Shown in pieces: positions 1 through 9,629 of a stretch of DNA of 64,000 nt. This stretch comes from Pseudomonas laurylsulfatiphila (GTDB lineage: Bacteria > Pseudomonadota > Gammaproteobacteria > Pseudomonadales > Pseudomonadaceae), in the NCBI RefSeq assembly GCF_002934665.1, contig NZ_NIRS01000002.1, positions 1 to 64,000 of the forward strand, in the 5' to 3' direction. The translations under genes and the position numbers were made by a program. The notes under the pieces were generated by a model. The model was given only the letters and a program-made list of their open reading frames with translations. It had not been told where the DNA came from and ran no database searches. Every line of letters begins with the position of its first letter. Position 1 is the first letter of the stretch.

Positions 1-76
1 GCCCGATGCGTCTTCAACCAGGACACTGCTGCTAAGCTTATCCACAATTGCTGGGGCAAAAATCAGCAATCCGCCC

Positions 77-120
77 TGGGTCAATTTTCAATCGGCAGGG
101 TGGGTCAGTTTTCAATCAGC
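77..120. repeat. Pair of 20-bp direct repeats, possible IS21-family end remnant
   Basis: Two near-identical 20-bp units lie at 77-96 and 101-120. Both read TGGGTCA, A or G, TTTTCAATC, G or A, GC, so 18 of 20 positions match, with a 24-bp repeat distance. Short tandem terminal repeats of this look are known at the ends of IS21-family elements, where the transposase binds. No istA or istB coding sequence is visible in the window, so this is either a decayed end or the edge of an element lying to the left. The rest of 1-236 shows no convincing gene. Confidence 0.4.
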
Positions 121-236
121 GCCAACATGCGCGGCAATGTAGGCCATCAAGATATTGGCCGCACAGAGGCACCGATCGCCTCAGATTTGCTGGCAACGAG
201 AAGCCCAACGCTTCATGGACATTGCAGGCCACCACC

Positions 237-1454
237 TCAATGCTCTTTGACTTTCCTGATACGCAGCACGATCAACGCAAGAATACCGATCGCGAGCGGC
301 GCCATGACCAGCATGGCCTCTCGCGGGGCCACCTCAACGCCAAGCAGGTGCACCCCTGAGTAACCCAGCTTGAGCAAACTGAGCAGGTAGTAGGTAATGG
401 CAATAATCGACAACCCCTCCACTGCGCGCTGGATCTTGATCTGGGCATCGGCGCGAGCATTCAGGCTTTTCAGGATTTCCGAGTTCTGTTCCTCCATCTC
501 TACCTGAACCCGTGCTTGTAACAGATCGCCCAGGTTGGCCACGCTTTCGGCCAGGTGCTCCAGGCGCTGTTCGGTGGCGGTGCAGTATCTGACGGTAGGC
601 TTGAAGCGGCGCTCGATAAATACGCCCAGGCGCTGGCAATCACCTACGTGACTTTCGCGCAGCTCACCCAAGCGTTCGAACACCAATTGCGCATAGGCTT
701 GCGTGGCACTGAAGCGGTGCCGGGTTTTCGCAGCGCTGCTCACCACTTGCGCAGAGAGGTTGGAAATATCCGCAAGCAGCGCTTTCGCATTGCTGCCGTG
801 CGGGTCGGCGTTGCGTTCGGACAGGGTGACCAGGGTCTTGTCGAAAACATCGAGCTGCGCGCTCAAGTCCTTGGCCATGGTCAAGGATAACGAGGCCATC
901 ATCCTGTAGGTCTCGATTTCCAGCAGGCGGCGTATCATCCGGCCCTGGCGGTAGGCATTCAGGCGCCGGTTGACGAACAACATGTGGTTGTTGCCCTCCT
1001 CGCTCAGGCGAAAATCGCTCCAGACCATGGCATCGCCACCGCCCACGCACGAACCGCTCGGATCCTTGAAGCCGTACCGGGACAGATCCAGGCCGGTTTC
1101 ACCACGCACGACAATCTGCACCGAGTTGATCAGGGCCGGCAAATGCACTTCGACCTTTGACGCCAGCACCTCGGGCAGCGTTGTCCAGGACAAGTCGTCA
1201 GAGGATGAAGTGACCACCAGTGTCAGGGTGAAAAACTCGGCATGGCGCTCCCATTTCAGTGCATGGCCATCGAGTTGGGTAATGCCTTGGGCGGCATTCA
1301 GGTCGAGGGTGCCAAGGCAGCATTGTTCAAGGAATGCATTGCACGCCTGATCGCTGCCGAGGAAAGCCAGATGAAACACATGGGCCGGCTCATCGAAATA
1401 CAGTGACGGGCGCGCGTGTAGTTCGTTGTGCAGGCTTTGTCGTAACGGGTGCAT
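237..1454 (-). CDS. DUF3422 family protein
   Basis: A 405-residue protein whose N-terminus (HPLRQSLHNELHARP) and overall length match the DUF3422 family of proteobacterial proteins of unknown function. The middle is charged and probably helical (about residues 170-330). Two hydrophobic segments near residues 340-360 and 380-400 suggest C-terminal membrane anchoring, with the bulk of the protein in the cytoplasm. It stands alone, separated by about 155 bases from the TetR gene on the same strand. Function is unknown and the family call rests on recognition of the sequence. Confidence 0.8.
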   Translation of the reverse strand: MHPLRQSLHNELHARPSLYFDEPAHVFHLAFLGSDQACNAFLEQCCLGTLDLNAAQGITQLDGHALKWERHAEFFTLTLVVTSSSDDLSWTTLPEVLASKVEVHLPALINSVQIVVRGETGLDLSRYGFKDPSGSCVGGGDAMVWSDFRLSEEGNNHMLFVNRRLNAYRQGRMIRRLLEIETYRMMASLSLTMAKDLSAQLDVFDKTLVTLSERNADPHGSNAKALLADISNLSAQVVSSAAKTRHRFSATQAYAQLVFERLGELRESHVGDCQRLGVFIERRFKPTVRYCTATEQRLEHLAESVANLGDLLQARVQVEMEEQNSEILKSLNARADAQIKIQRAVEGLSIIAITYYLLSLLKLGYSGVHLLGVEVAPREAMLVMAPLAIGILALIVLRIRKVKEH

Positions 1455-1610
1455 GTTGTATGGCCATGTTGGAGTTGTTTTTGCCGCTTGCGATGAATGC
1501 CCACCCGAGCCAGGTGCCGAATCTTTCCGGGCATTATCGACCGCTGTTGTTGGTGGGACAGTTTGGCGAACTCATGAGTCACGGCCAGGTGACAAACCAA
1601 TACCCTTGAA

Positions 1611-2219
1611 TCAGCCCTCGAATCCGCGATCAGCGCCCTGGCTGACTGGCGACAACGGCAATGACGCAATTATTTCAGCGTGGCAAACCTTCAGTATTTC
1701 ATCAGCCAGAGAAGAATCATCCGGGCAGGCGCGCGACAACATAACCGCACCGATTGCATGCGCCAGCATGTCGATCATTTTTGCCCGCACCCCATCCTGC
1801 GGTGCGTCTTGCCTCGCTTTGTACTTTTCTTCGAGCGCTGCCAGCGTGCTTTCTACCCCGCTGGCAAAGGTGGCTTTCAACTCATCTGATTGACGCGCAG
1901 CGTCTCCACAAAGGGCCGCCATGGTGCAACCGCTGCCCCTGCCGTCTCGGTGATCCCTCGACACATACAAATCGATGAACTCAGCAACTTCGAGACCTTC
2001 GGAACTGGTCAGCGAATGCGAAAGACTGTTCGCTGCCGCTTCAGCCATCAAATCAGCCTTGGAGCCGAAGTGCTTGTAGAAACCGCCTTGCGTAAACCCG
2101 GCTGCGGCCATGAGTTCAGCCACCCCCACGCCATCGTAGCCACGCTCGCGAAACAGCTCTGAAGCCGTCTCAACGATGTGAGCTCTATTGGCGAGTGATT
2201 GTGCCTTGGTGATCTTCAT
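1611..2219 (-). CDS. TetR/AcrR family transcriptional repressor
   Basis: A 202-residue regulator with an N-terminal TetR helix-turn-helix (about residues 10-57; AAGFTQGGFYKHFGSKADL is the recognition region). The C-terminal ligand domain holds the GCTMAALCGDAAR stretch, whose two Cys residues recur in TetR subfamilies that sense electrophiles or oxidants. The gene is divergent from the old-yellow-enzyme operon. A 10-bp inverted repeat between the two genes overlaps a TTGACA promoter element, so it probably represses that operon and itself. The inducer is not known; electrophilic aldehydes or quinones are plausible by analogy with NemR. Confidence 0.85.
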   Translation of the reverse strand: MKITKAQSLANRAHIVETASELFRERGYDGVGVAELMAAAGFTQGGFYKHFGSKADLMAEAAANSLSHSLTSSEGLEVAEFIDLYVSRDHRDGRGSGCTMAALCGDAARQSDELKATFASGVESTLAALEEKYKARQDAPQDGVRAKMIDMLAHAIGAVMLSRACPDDSSLADEILKVCHAEIIASLPLSPVSQGADRGFEG

Positions 2220-2262
2220 TTCCTGCGCCTCTGCATCTCAAAGCAATGCCCCATCATACTCT

Positions 2263-2312
2263 GATGTCGATCATAATCAAAAGCGTTGACAGTATTGAGT
2301 ACGATCGACATC
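2263..2312. promoter_or_regulatory. Inverted repeat and promoter between TetR gene and OYE operon
   Basis: GATGTCGATC at 2263-2272 is repeated in inverse as GATCGACATC at 2303-2312. A TTGACA -35-like hexamer lies at 2286-2291, and the right arm falls where the spacer and -10 region would be. Occupation by a TetR dimer would therefore block transcription of the rightward operon. The -10 hexamer itself is poor (CATCAT or ATCATA). Confidence 0.55.
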
Positions 2313-2385
2313 ATAAAAGCGCCAACGCGAATATTCCCTGGCACGGCGCATGTCGCCTCCACTAATCAACGAGTATGGAAACGAA

Positions 2386-3486
2386 ATGAACGATAAGACG
2401 TTGTTTGAGCCGTACACGCTCGGTTCGCTGACACTTTCCAACAGAATCGTGATGGCTCCGCTGACGCGTAACCGTGCCGGAGAAGGCCTCGTCCCGAGCG
2501 AATTCGCTGCAACCTATTACAGCCAGAGAGCCTCTACAGGCCTGTTGATCTCCGAAGCCTCGCAGATCTCGCAGCAGGGACAGGGCTATCAGGATACGCC
2601 CGGTATTTACACGCAGGCGCAGATCGATGGCTGGCGCAAGGTCACCGATGCAGTCCACGCAAAAGGCGGACGAATTTTCCTGCAGTTGTGGCATGTCGGA
2701 CGCGTATCGCACGTTGACCTTCAGGAGAACGGTGCCGCTCCGGTAGCACCTTCCGCCCTCCGTCCCGCGACCAAGGTGTTCGTCAATAATAGCTTCGTGG
2801 ACGTTTCAGAGCCGCGAGCGCTTGATCTCAGCGAGATTCCCGGGATCGTCAATGATTTTCGCCAAGCGGCGAAAAACGCCATCGCTGCGGGGTTCGATGG
2901 CGTAGAGATCCACGGCGCAAACGGCTATTTGCTGGATCAGTTCCTCAAGGACGGCTCCAACATTCGCACTGATGCCTATGGTGGCTCGATTGAAAATCGT
3001 GCTCGCTTGCTGCTCGAAGTCAGTGCTGCAGTGGTGGACGAGATCGGTGCTGATCGAACGGGCGTTCGTATTTCCCCAGTGTCACCTGCCAACGGCGTTT
3101 CAAGCAGTGATCCGCAGCAGCAATTTGACTACGTGGTCGATCAGCTCGATGTCTTGGGCCTGGTTTACCTGCATGTGGTTGAAGGTGCCACGGGTGGGCC
3201 GCGCGACGTCGCCCCTTTCGATTTTGGCTCCCTGCGCCGACGCTTCAAAAACACCTACATCGCCAACAATGGCTACGACCTGAATCTGGCTACCTCGGCA
3301 CTGAAAGAAGACAAAGCCGATCTCATTGCTTTCGGGCGTCCGTTTGTTGGCAACCCTGATTTGGCAGAGCGACTCATGGCTGATGCGCCTTTATCCGCAT
3401 TTGATCCAACGACGCTGTATGGCGGCGGTGCAGCGGGCTACATCGACTATCCGACGCTTGCCGAGTCCAGCTCCGCGCAGGGCTGA
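2386..3486 (+). CDS. Alkene reductase, old yellow enzyme family
   Basis: FMN-dependent ene-reductase of the OYE/NemA family, reducing activated C=C bonds (enones, nitro compounds, maleimides) with NAD(P)H in the cytoplasm. From the chosen ATG it has 366 residues, the usual family size. His176-x-x-Asn179-x-Tyr181 (HGANGY) is the substrate-activating pair and proton donor, and the N-terminal PLTRNRA motif is typical. An upstream in-frame ATG at 2350 is possible, but family alignments start at MNDKTLFEPYTLG, which has a GGAAACG stretch just upstream. First gene of a four-gene operon controlled by the divergent TetR protein. Confidence 0.9.
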   Translation: MNDKTLFEPYTLGSLTLSNRIVMAPLTRNRAGEGLVPSEFAATYYSQRASTGLLISEASQISQQGQGYQDTPGIYTQAQIDGWRKVTDAVHAKGGRIFLQLWHVGRVSHVDLQENGAAPVAPSALRPATKVFVNNSFVDVSEPRALDLSEIPGIVNDFRQAAKNAIAAGFDGVEIHGANGYLLDQFLKDGSNIRTDAYGGSIENRARLLLEVSAAVVDEIGADRTGVRISPVSPANGVSSSDPQQQFDYVVDQLDVLGLVYLHVVEGATGGPRDVAPFDFGSLRRRFKNTYIANNGYDLNLATSALKEDKADLIAFGRPFVGNPDLAERLMADAPLSAFDPTTLYGGGAAGYIDYPTLAESSSAQG

Positions 3487-3538
3487 ACAGTCGTAAAAAC
3501 TCAATCGCATATCGACAACCATTCAAGAGCATCCAATT

Positions 3539-4327
3539 ATGAGCCTCCCTGAAACCGTACTCATCACCGGCGCCTCGACGGGCATTGGCGCCACTTACGC
3601 CGAGCGCTTCGCCCAACGCGGGCACAACCTGGTGTTGGTTGCCCGCGACAAAAGCCGGTTGGACGCACTTTCCTCCCGGCTGCGTGATAAATATGACGTC
3701 TCCATTGACGTCATCCAGGCTGACCTGACTCAAACCAGTGATTTGACGACTGTCGAAGCCCGCCTGCGTGATGACGCCAATATCGGCATCCTTGTGAATA
3801 ATGCCGGAGCCGCCCAATCCGGCAACTTCGTAGAGCAATCCACAGACAGCGTTGCCAACCTGGTCGCGCTCAACACCACCGCACTGGTGCGACTCGCCAG
3901 CGCAATCGCTCCACGCCTGGCACAAGCCGGTAATGGCGCGATTATCAACATTGGCTCGGTCGTGGGACTGGCACCGGAGTTCGGGATGAGCGTATACGGC
4001 GCGACCAAGGCGTTTGTCCTGTTTCTATCGCAGGGTCTGAGCCTTGAGCTCTCGCCAAAAGGCGTCTACGTGCAAGCTGTTCTCCCAGCGGCCACCCGCA
4101 CGGAAATCTGGGAACGTGCGGGCATCGATATCAATACCCTGAGCGAAGTGATGGGCGTGGACGAGCTGGTCGATGCTGCACTGGTCGGTTTTGATCGTCG
4201 CGAGCCGGTGACCATTCCGCCGTTACAAGACGCTGCCCGTTGGGATGCTCTGCAGGCTGCCCGCCAAGGTTTGCTTTCAGAGATTCGCCAGTCTGTAGTA
4301 GCCGAGCGTTATCAAGCGCAGGCGTGA
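3539..4327 (+). CDS. SDR family NAD(P)-dependent oxidoreductase
   Basis: A classical short-chain dehydrogenase of 262 residues. The cofactor motif TGASTGIG is at residues 10-17, NNAG at 87-90, and the catalytic set is Ser140, Tyr153 and Lys157 (YGATK). It probably reduces a carbonyl or oxidises an alcohol in the cytoplasm; substrate unknown. It lies 52 bases after the ene-reductase gene. The pairing suggests sequential reduction of alpha,beta-unsaturated carbonyls, which is inference from context. Confidence 0.88.
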   Translation: MSLPETVLITGASTGIGATYAERFAQRGHNLVLVARDKSRLDALSSRLRDKYDVSIDVIQADLTQTSDLTTVEARLRDDANIGILVNNAGAAQSGNFVEQSTDSVANLVALNTTALVRLASAIAPRLAQAGNGAIINIGSVVGLAPEFGMSVYGATKAFVLFLSQGLSLELSPKGVYVQAVLPAATRTEIWERAGIDINTLSEVMGVDELVDAALVGFDRREPVTIPPLQDAARWDALQAARQGLLSEIRQSVVAERYQAQA

Positions 4328-4430
4328 TTGTCACGCTGCAAGCGCTGATACGCATTCCTGGATGTAAAGGCGCTTGCTGCAGATTTTCTTGCACTCACTC
4401 ATCCACCCCTCATCAGGGCACGGTGTGCAC

Positions 4431-5300
4431 ATGATCGTTGAAGCCATAAATCGTGACCTTGGATTGCCAGCGCAGTTCGTCTGCGCCGCGAACCAGCGCG
4501 TAACTGTCGAAGGAACAGTATTTGCCTACCGGGACTTGGGGCCGAGAGACGGGTTGCCGCTCGTTCTGTTGAATCATTGGGGCGCAGTCCTGGATAACTT
4601 CGACCCACGCATCGTCGATGGACTTGCCCGCACCCGGCGAATCATTGCCACTGACTATCGGGGAATCGGCGCCTCTGGTGGAAACGCCCCTTTGACCGTC
4701 AGCGAGATGGCGAACGATACCATCGCCATGATCCGCGCCCTGGGATTCGAAAAAGTCGACCTGCTGGGTTTTTCATTGGGTGGGTTCGTCGCACAGGACA
4801 TTGCGTTGCGAGCCCCAGAGCTGGTGCGCAAACTCATTCTGACCGGCACCGGGCCGGCGGGCGGCCAAGGTATCGACAAGGTGTGGTCAGTATCGTGGCC
4901 GTTGATGCTCAAGGGGCTCCTGACATTGCGCGACCCAAAGTTTTACCTGTTCTTCACCGCTACGGCCAATGGGCGAAAAGCTGCCAGGGATTTTTTAGTT
5001 CGCCTGAAGGAGCGTGATAAAGACCGAGACAAAAAACCAGCGCCTGGCGCCTTCATGCGGCAACTGAAGGCGATTCACGCCTGGGGCCGGCAACCGCCAC
5101 AGGATCTCGGCCGTATCCAGATACCCACGCTGGTCGTAAACGGTGATAACGACATCATGGTTCCCACTGTGAACTCTGCGGCGTTGGCAAACCGTATTCC
5201 AAATTCACAACTGATCATTTACCAGGATGCGGGTCATGGCGGGATCTTCCAATATCACGCTGATTTCGTGACGAGAGCGACGGCATTCTTGAATGGCTGA
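4431..5300 (+). CDS. Alpha/beta hydrolase
   Basis: An alpha/beta hydrolase-fold protein of 289 residues from ATG 4431. An upstream in-frame ATG at 4374 would add 19 residues with no family likeness. The nucleophile elbow GFSLGG places Ser115, the acid is probably in VNGDNDIMVP near residue 240, and the His is in AGHGG near 268. The HWG motif near 49-51 supplies the oxyanion hole. The closest families are esterase or haloperoxidase-like hydrolases; substrate unknown. Third gene of the TetR-controlled operon. Confidence 0.82.
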   Translation: MIVEAINRDLGLPAQFVCAANQRVTVEGTVFAYRDLGPRDGLPLVLLNHWGAVLDNFDPRIVDGLARTRRIIATDYRGIGASGGNAPLTVSEMANDTIAMIRALGFEKVDLLGFSLGGFVAQDIALRAPELVRKLILTGTGPAGGQGIDKVWSVSWPLMLKGLLTLRDPKFYLFFTATANGRKAARDFLVRLKERDKDRDKKPAPGAFMRQLKAIHAWGRQPPQDLGRIQIPTLVVNGDNDIMVPTVNSAALANRIPNSQLIIYQDAGHGGIFQYHADFVTRATAFLNG

Positions 5301-5376
5301 GCACCTTCGACTCACCTTAAAGCAGCACGCTGGGTTGCGCATGCTGCCATCCCATTGAAACCATGAGAACTGAATC

Positions 5377-6375
5377 ATGAAAGCTTTCTTGATCGACCGT
5401 TACGGCAAGCGTCATGGACGTATTGGCGAGGTAGCGGAACCTGAACCTGGAATCAACGACGTCCTGGTTAAAGTGCATGCCAGTAGCGTCAATGTCCTGG
5501 ATTCGAAGATTGCCAAAGGTGAATTCAAGCTGATCCTGCCGTACTCATTCCCGTTGATTATGGGTAATGACCTGGCTGGCGTTGTGGTTCGCGTGGGGTC
5601 GGGCGTACACCACTTCAAGCCGGGTGACGAAGTCTATGCACGCCCACCTGAATCGCGCATTGGCACCTTCGCCGAGCTGATTGCGGTGGAGCAAAGTGCC
5701 CTCGCGCTCAAACCCAAAAATCTCACTATGGAGCAAGCTGCTTCTCTTCCCTTGGTTGCGTTGACCGCCTGGCAGGTGCTGGTTGAAACAGCCCGGTTGA
5801 AACAGGGGCAAAAAGTCTTTATTCACGCGGGTTCAGGTGGTGTCGGCACAATTGCCATCCAGCTTGCAAAGCATCTGGGGGCGTTCGTTGCCACGACGAC
5901 CAGCACAAGTAACGTGGATTGGGTCAAGGCGTTAGGAGCCGACGTCGTCATCGACTACAAACAGCAAAATTTCGAAAACGTCTTGCGCGACTACGATGCC
6001 GTGTTGAACAGCCTCGGCCCTGTAGAGCTGGAAAAATCACTCAGCATTCTCAAGCCTGGTGGCCAGCTTATCTCCATCTCTGGGCCACCAACGGCAGAGT
6101 TCGCAAAAGAACAAAAGCTGTTCTGGGGACTGGGTTGGGTAATGCGTCTGTTAAGCAGCGGCATACGCAGAAAAGCCCGCAAAAAGGACGTCAGATATGC
6201 GTTCGTGTTCATGCGTGCGAGCGGTGCTCAATTGGAGAAAATCGCTGCGCTTGTCGAGTCCGGAGTTATCACGCCTGTGATCGACCGAGCTTTCCCTTTC
6301 GAGTCAACGGCTGAGGCATTGAGCCATGTCGAACGGGGCAGAGCCAAAGGCAAGGTGGTCATCAAGCTCATATGA
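5377..6375 (+). CDS. NAD(P)-dependent zinc-less MDR oxidoreductase (quinone-reductase-like)
   Basis: Medium-chain dehydrogenase/reductase of 332 residues. An N-terminal GroES-like domain (about 1-120) precedes a Rossmann domain with the GSGGVG motif at residues 152-157. The zinc-binding Cys cluster of alcohol dehydrogenases is absent, which places it with the quinone oxidoreductase and enone-reductase branch using NADPH. It sits 76 bases after the hydrolase gene and ends the operon. Together with the ene-reductase it points to detoxification of reactive carbonyls or quinones. Confidence 0.85.
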   Translation: MKAFLIDRYGKRHGRIGEVAEPEPGINDVLVKVHASSVNVLDSKIAKGEFKLILPYSFPLIMGNDLAGVVVRVGSGVHHFKPGDEVYARPPESRIGTFAELIAVEQSALALKPKNLTMEQAASLPLVALTAWQVLVETARLKQGQKVFIHAGSGGVGTIAIQLAKHLGAFVATTTSTSNVDWVKALGADVVIDYKQQNFENVLRDYDAVLNSLGPVELEKSLSILKPGGQLISISGPPTAEFAKEQKLFWGLGWVMRLLSSGIRRKARKKDVRYAFVFMRASGAQLEKIAALVESGVITPVIDRAFPFESTAEALSHVERGRAKGKVVIKLI

Positions 6376-6482
6376 CTACAACTGACACTCGATAACTGGA
6401 ACTCGGGACGTGAATCGCCCCTGATTTCGTAGACACGTGATCGGCTATATTGGGTCGATTGCTGTCTATCCGCAAAGAGACG

Positions 6483-6803
6483 AAGCACCGGCAGCCCTTC
6501 CGCGATAAGCTCCTCGACCAGTTTTTGGTGGAAGCCAGTGACGCTCGAATAGTGATTGATGACAATCCCTTCGTCGACTAGCGACTTGTTCTGGTAGGTC
6601 TTGAGATCTGCCACTTGTGTCCGCACCTGGTTAAGAGCATGGCGAGCCAAGATATCGCAATCGAATAGAATCAAAACCGCATCCGCCGCGATCATTGCAC
6701 TGAACGCATAGAAATTCATTGCCGCAGGCGTATCGATGCACCACCGGTCGGAGTCTGGTGCCACTTCGTCGAGCAGCCGGCGCAGTTTATTTATCTTGAA
6801 TTT
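6483..6803 (-). pseudogene. ParA-family ATPase fragment (truncated at both ends)
   Basis: The minus strand encodes about 107 residues colinear with the middle of the ParA protein at 56534-57307: [11 protein letters not shown], then CIDTPAAMNFYAFSAMIAADAVL, LFDCDIL, GIVINH, TGFHQKLVEELIAEGLPVL. The Walker-A N-terminus is missing, and the likeness stops after LPVL, where the frame runs on into unrelated residues. The fragment lies between the 3' ends of two other genes (6375 and 6835). It accounts for most of the otherwise empty 6376-6834 interval and looks like a decayed paralogue. Confidence 0.75.
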
Positions 6804-6834
6804 GGCTCCCGGCTTGCAGCGCCGGCAACCACGG

Positions 6835-7749
6835 TCAGGTATGTATTAGCTGCTTCAGTAAACCTTCTACATCAGCTAGCGCAGGAGCATGGGCTCCGGC
6901 ATGGCGGCACGATATGGATGCGCAAGCTGCTGAAAATCGCAGGCGTTCTCTCAAGTCTGCGATCCCCAGCAAATCCGCAGCCAGCCAACCAGCCATACAA
7001 GCGTCTCCTGCTCCAACCGTGTCTTCCACCTTCACGGCAATAGCCGGCTGATCGAGTTGGCTATTCGGGGTGTGTAGGATCATCCCGTGTTCCCCTCGGG
7101 TAAAAAGGATCTGCGCCTGAGGATTAAGAGCGCGAAGCTCATCCATTGCCTGGCGCTCTGTCAGCCCTGGATAAATTTGCCGAAGGTCTTCGTCGGAAAG
7201 CTTGATCATGTCAGCAAGGGTGGTCATCGTAGGGAAGGTCTGCTCCCGATAATGGCTATCCATTAAATTGCGCCAGTTCGGATCATAGCTAATCCGTTTA
7301 CCGGCTTCTTTGGCCTGCTGAGCAATTTTAACCAGCCTGTCTGCGAGTGGCTGTCGAGCCAAACTGATGCAGCTGAAATGACACAGCTCTGCTTGATTGA
7401 TCCATCCTTCGGGCATCAGATCCGGATCAAAAAACAGATCGGCATCTCCAGCAAAAAAGTATCTTGGAGGACGGCTCGATGGAACGATGGCGACCAAAGG
7501 ATCTCGGTCTACCCGTTGGATAAACCTCATATCCAATGCTGCCGCTTGCGACTGCGAAACTATCTCGTCACCCAGTGAATCCATGCTCACCGACCCAGCA
7601 AAAGCGCTGCTGACACCCAAGCGACTTAGCGCTCGTGCAACGTTCCAGGGAGCACCACCCGGGTAGCCCTTCCACTGTCCAGGAGTCCCTTGGACAAGGT
7701 CGGTCAGGGCTTCGCCAAATACTACTGCGCGAGGCAATACCATCGTCAT
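6835..7749 (-). CDS. Fructokinase, PfkB/ribokinase family
   Basis: Phosphorylates fructose released by sucrose hydrolysis to fructose 6-phosphate, using ATP in the cytoplasm. At 304 residues it is typical for bacterial fructokinases. It shows the N-terminal GEALTDLV and PGGAPWNVARAL sugar-binding motifs and the C-terminal DTVGAGDACMAG motif with the catalytic Asp. It lies 147 bases downstream of the porin gene on the same strand and faces away from the ABC genes. The locus therefore has two divergent arms, probably under the same LacI-type repressor. Confidence 0.88.
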   Translation of the reverse strand: MTMVLPRAVVFGEALTDLVQGTPGQWKGYPGGAPWNVARALSRLGVSSAFAGSVSMDSLGDEIVSQSQAAALDMRFIQRVDRDPLVAIVPSSRPPRYFFAGDADLFFDPDLMPEGWINQAELCHFSCISLARQPLADRLVKIAQQAKEAGKRISYDPNWRNLMDSHYREQTFPTMTTLADMIKLSDEDLRQIYPGLTERQAMDELRALNPQAQILFTRGEHGMILHTPNSQLDQPAIAVKVEDTVGAGDACMAGWLAADLLGIADLRERLRFSAACASISCRHAGAHAPALADVEGLLKQLIHT

Positions 7750-7896
7750 TTCCTCAATTTTTTGTCGTAGGGATAACTGCTGGTTGATCAGATTCGACCG
7801 GTAATCACTTACTCAATGCGCTTTGATGAAAGGCAGGGTCTGTTGAAGTTCTCATAGCCAACCTCAAAGCAGATGTTGGCCGCACGCGTTCAAACA

Positions 7897-9483
<1,587 letters not shown>

Positions 9484-9586
9484 TTATTGTTTGTTCCCGC
9501 GACCGGCCATTTTTCGTGAGTTGTGAATTGTCGCAATCGACGAAAAAAAGGATGCCTCATCGCAAATTCGCTGCTACATTTGGCGA

Positions 9587-9600
9587 TGTTAACGTTAACT
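9587..9600. promoter_or_regulatory. Palindromic LacI-family operator in the sucrose divergent promoter
   Basis: TGTTAACGTTAACT contains the perfect palindrome GTTAACGTTAAC (9588-9599) centred on CG, the classic architecture of LacI/GalR-family operators. It lies 30 bases before the binding-protein start codon and between the two divergent transcription units, so it can control both. The natural regulator is the LacI-type protein encoded at 15491-16483. Confidence 0.65.
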
Positions 9601-9629
9601 TTTCTAAAAACAAAAATAAAGAGGGCTTT

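Noticed and set aside
1334..1893. Open frames on the plus strand between the DUF3422 and TetR genes
   Set aside because: No recognisable domain; they overlap the 5' end of DUF3422 and the 3' end of the TetR gene and look like reverse-frame artefacts.
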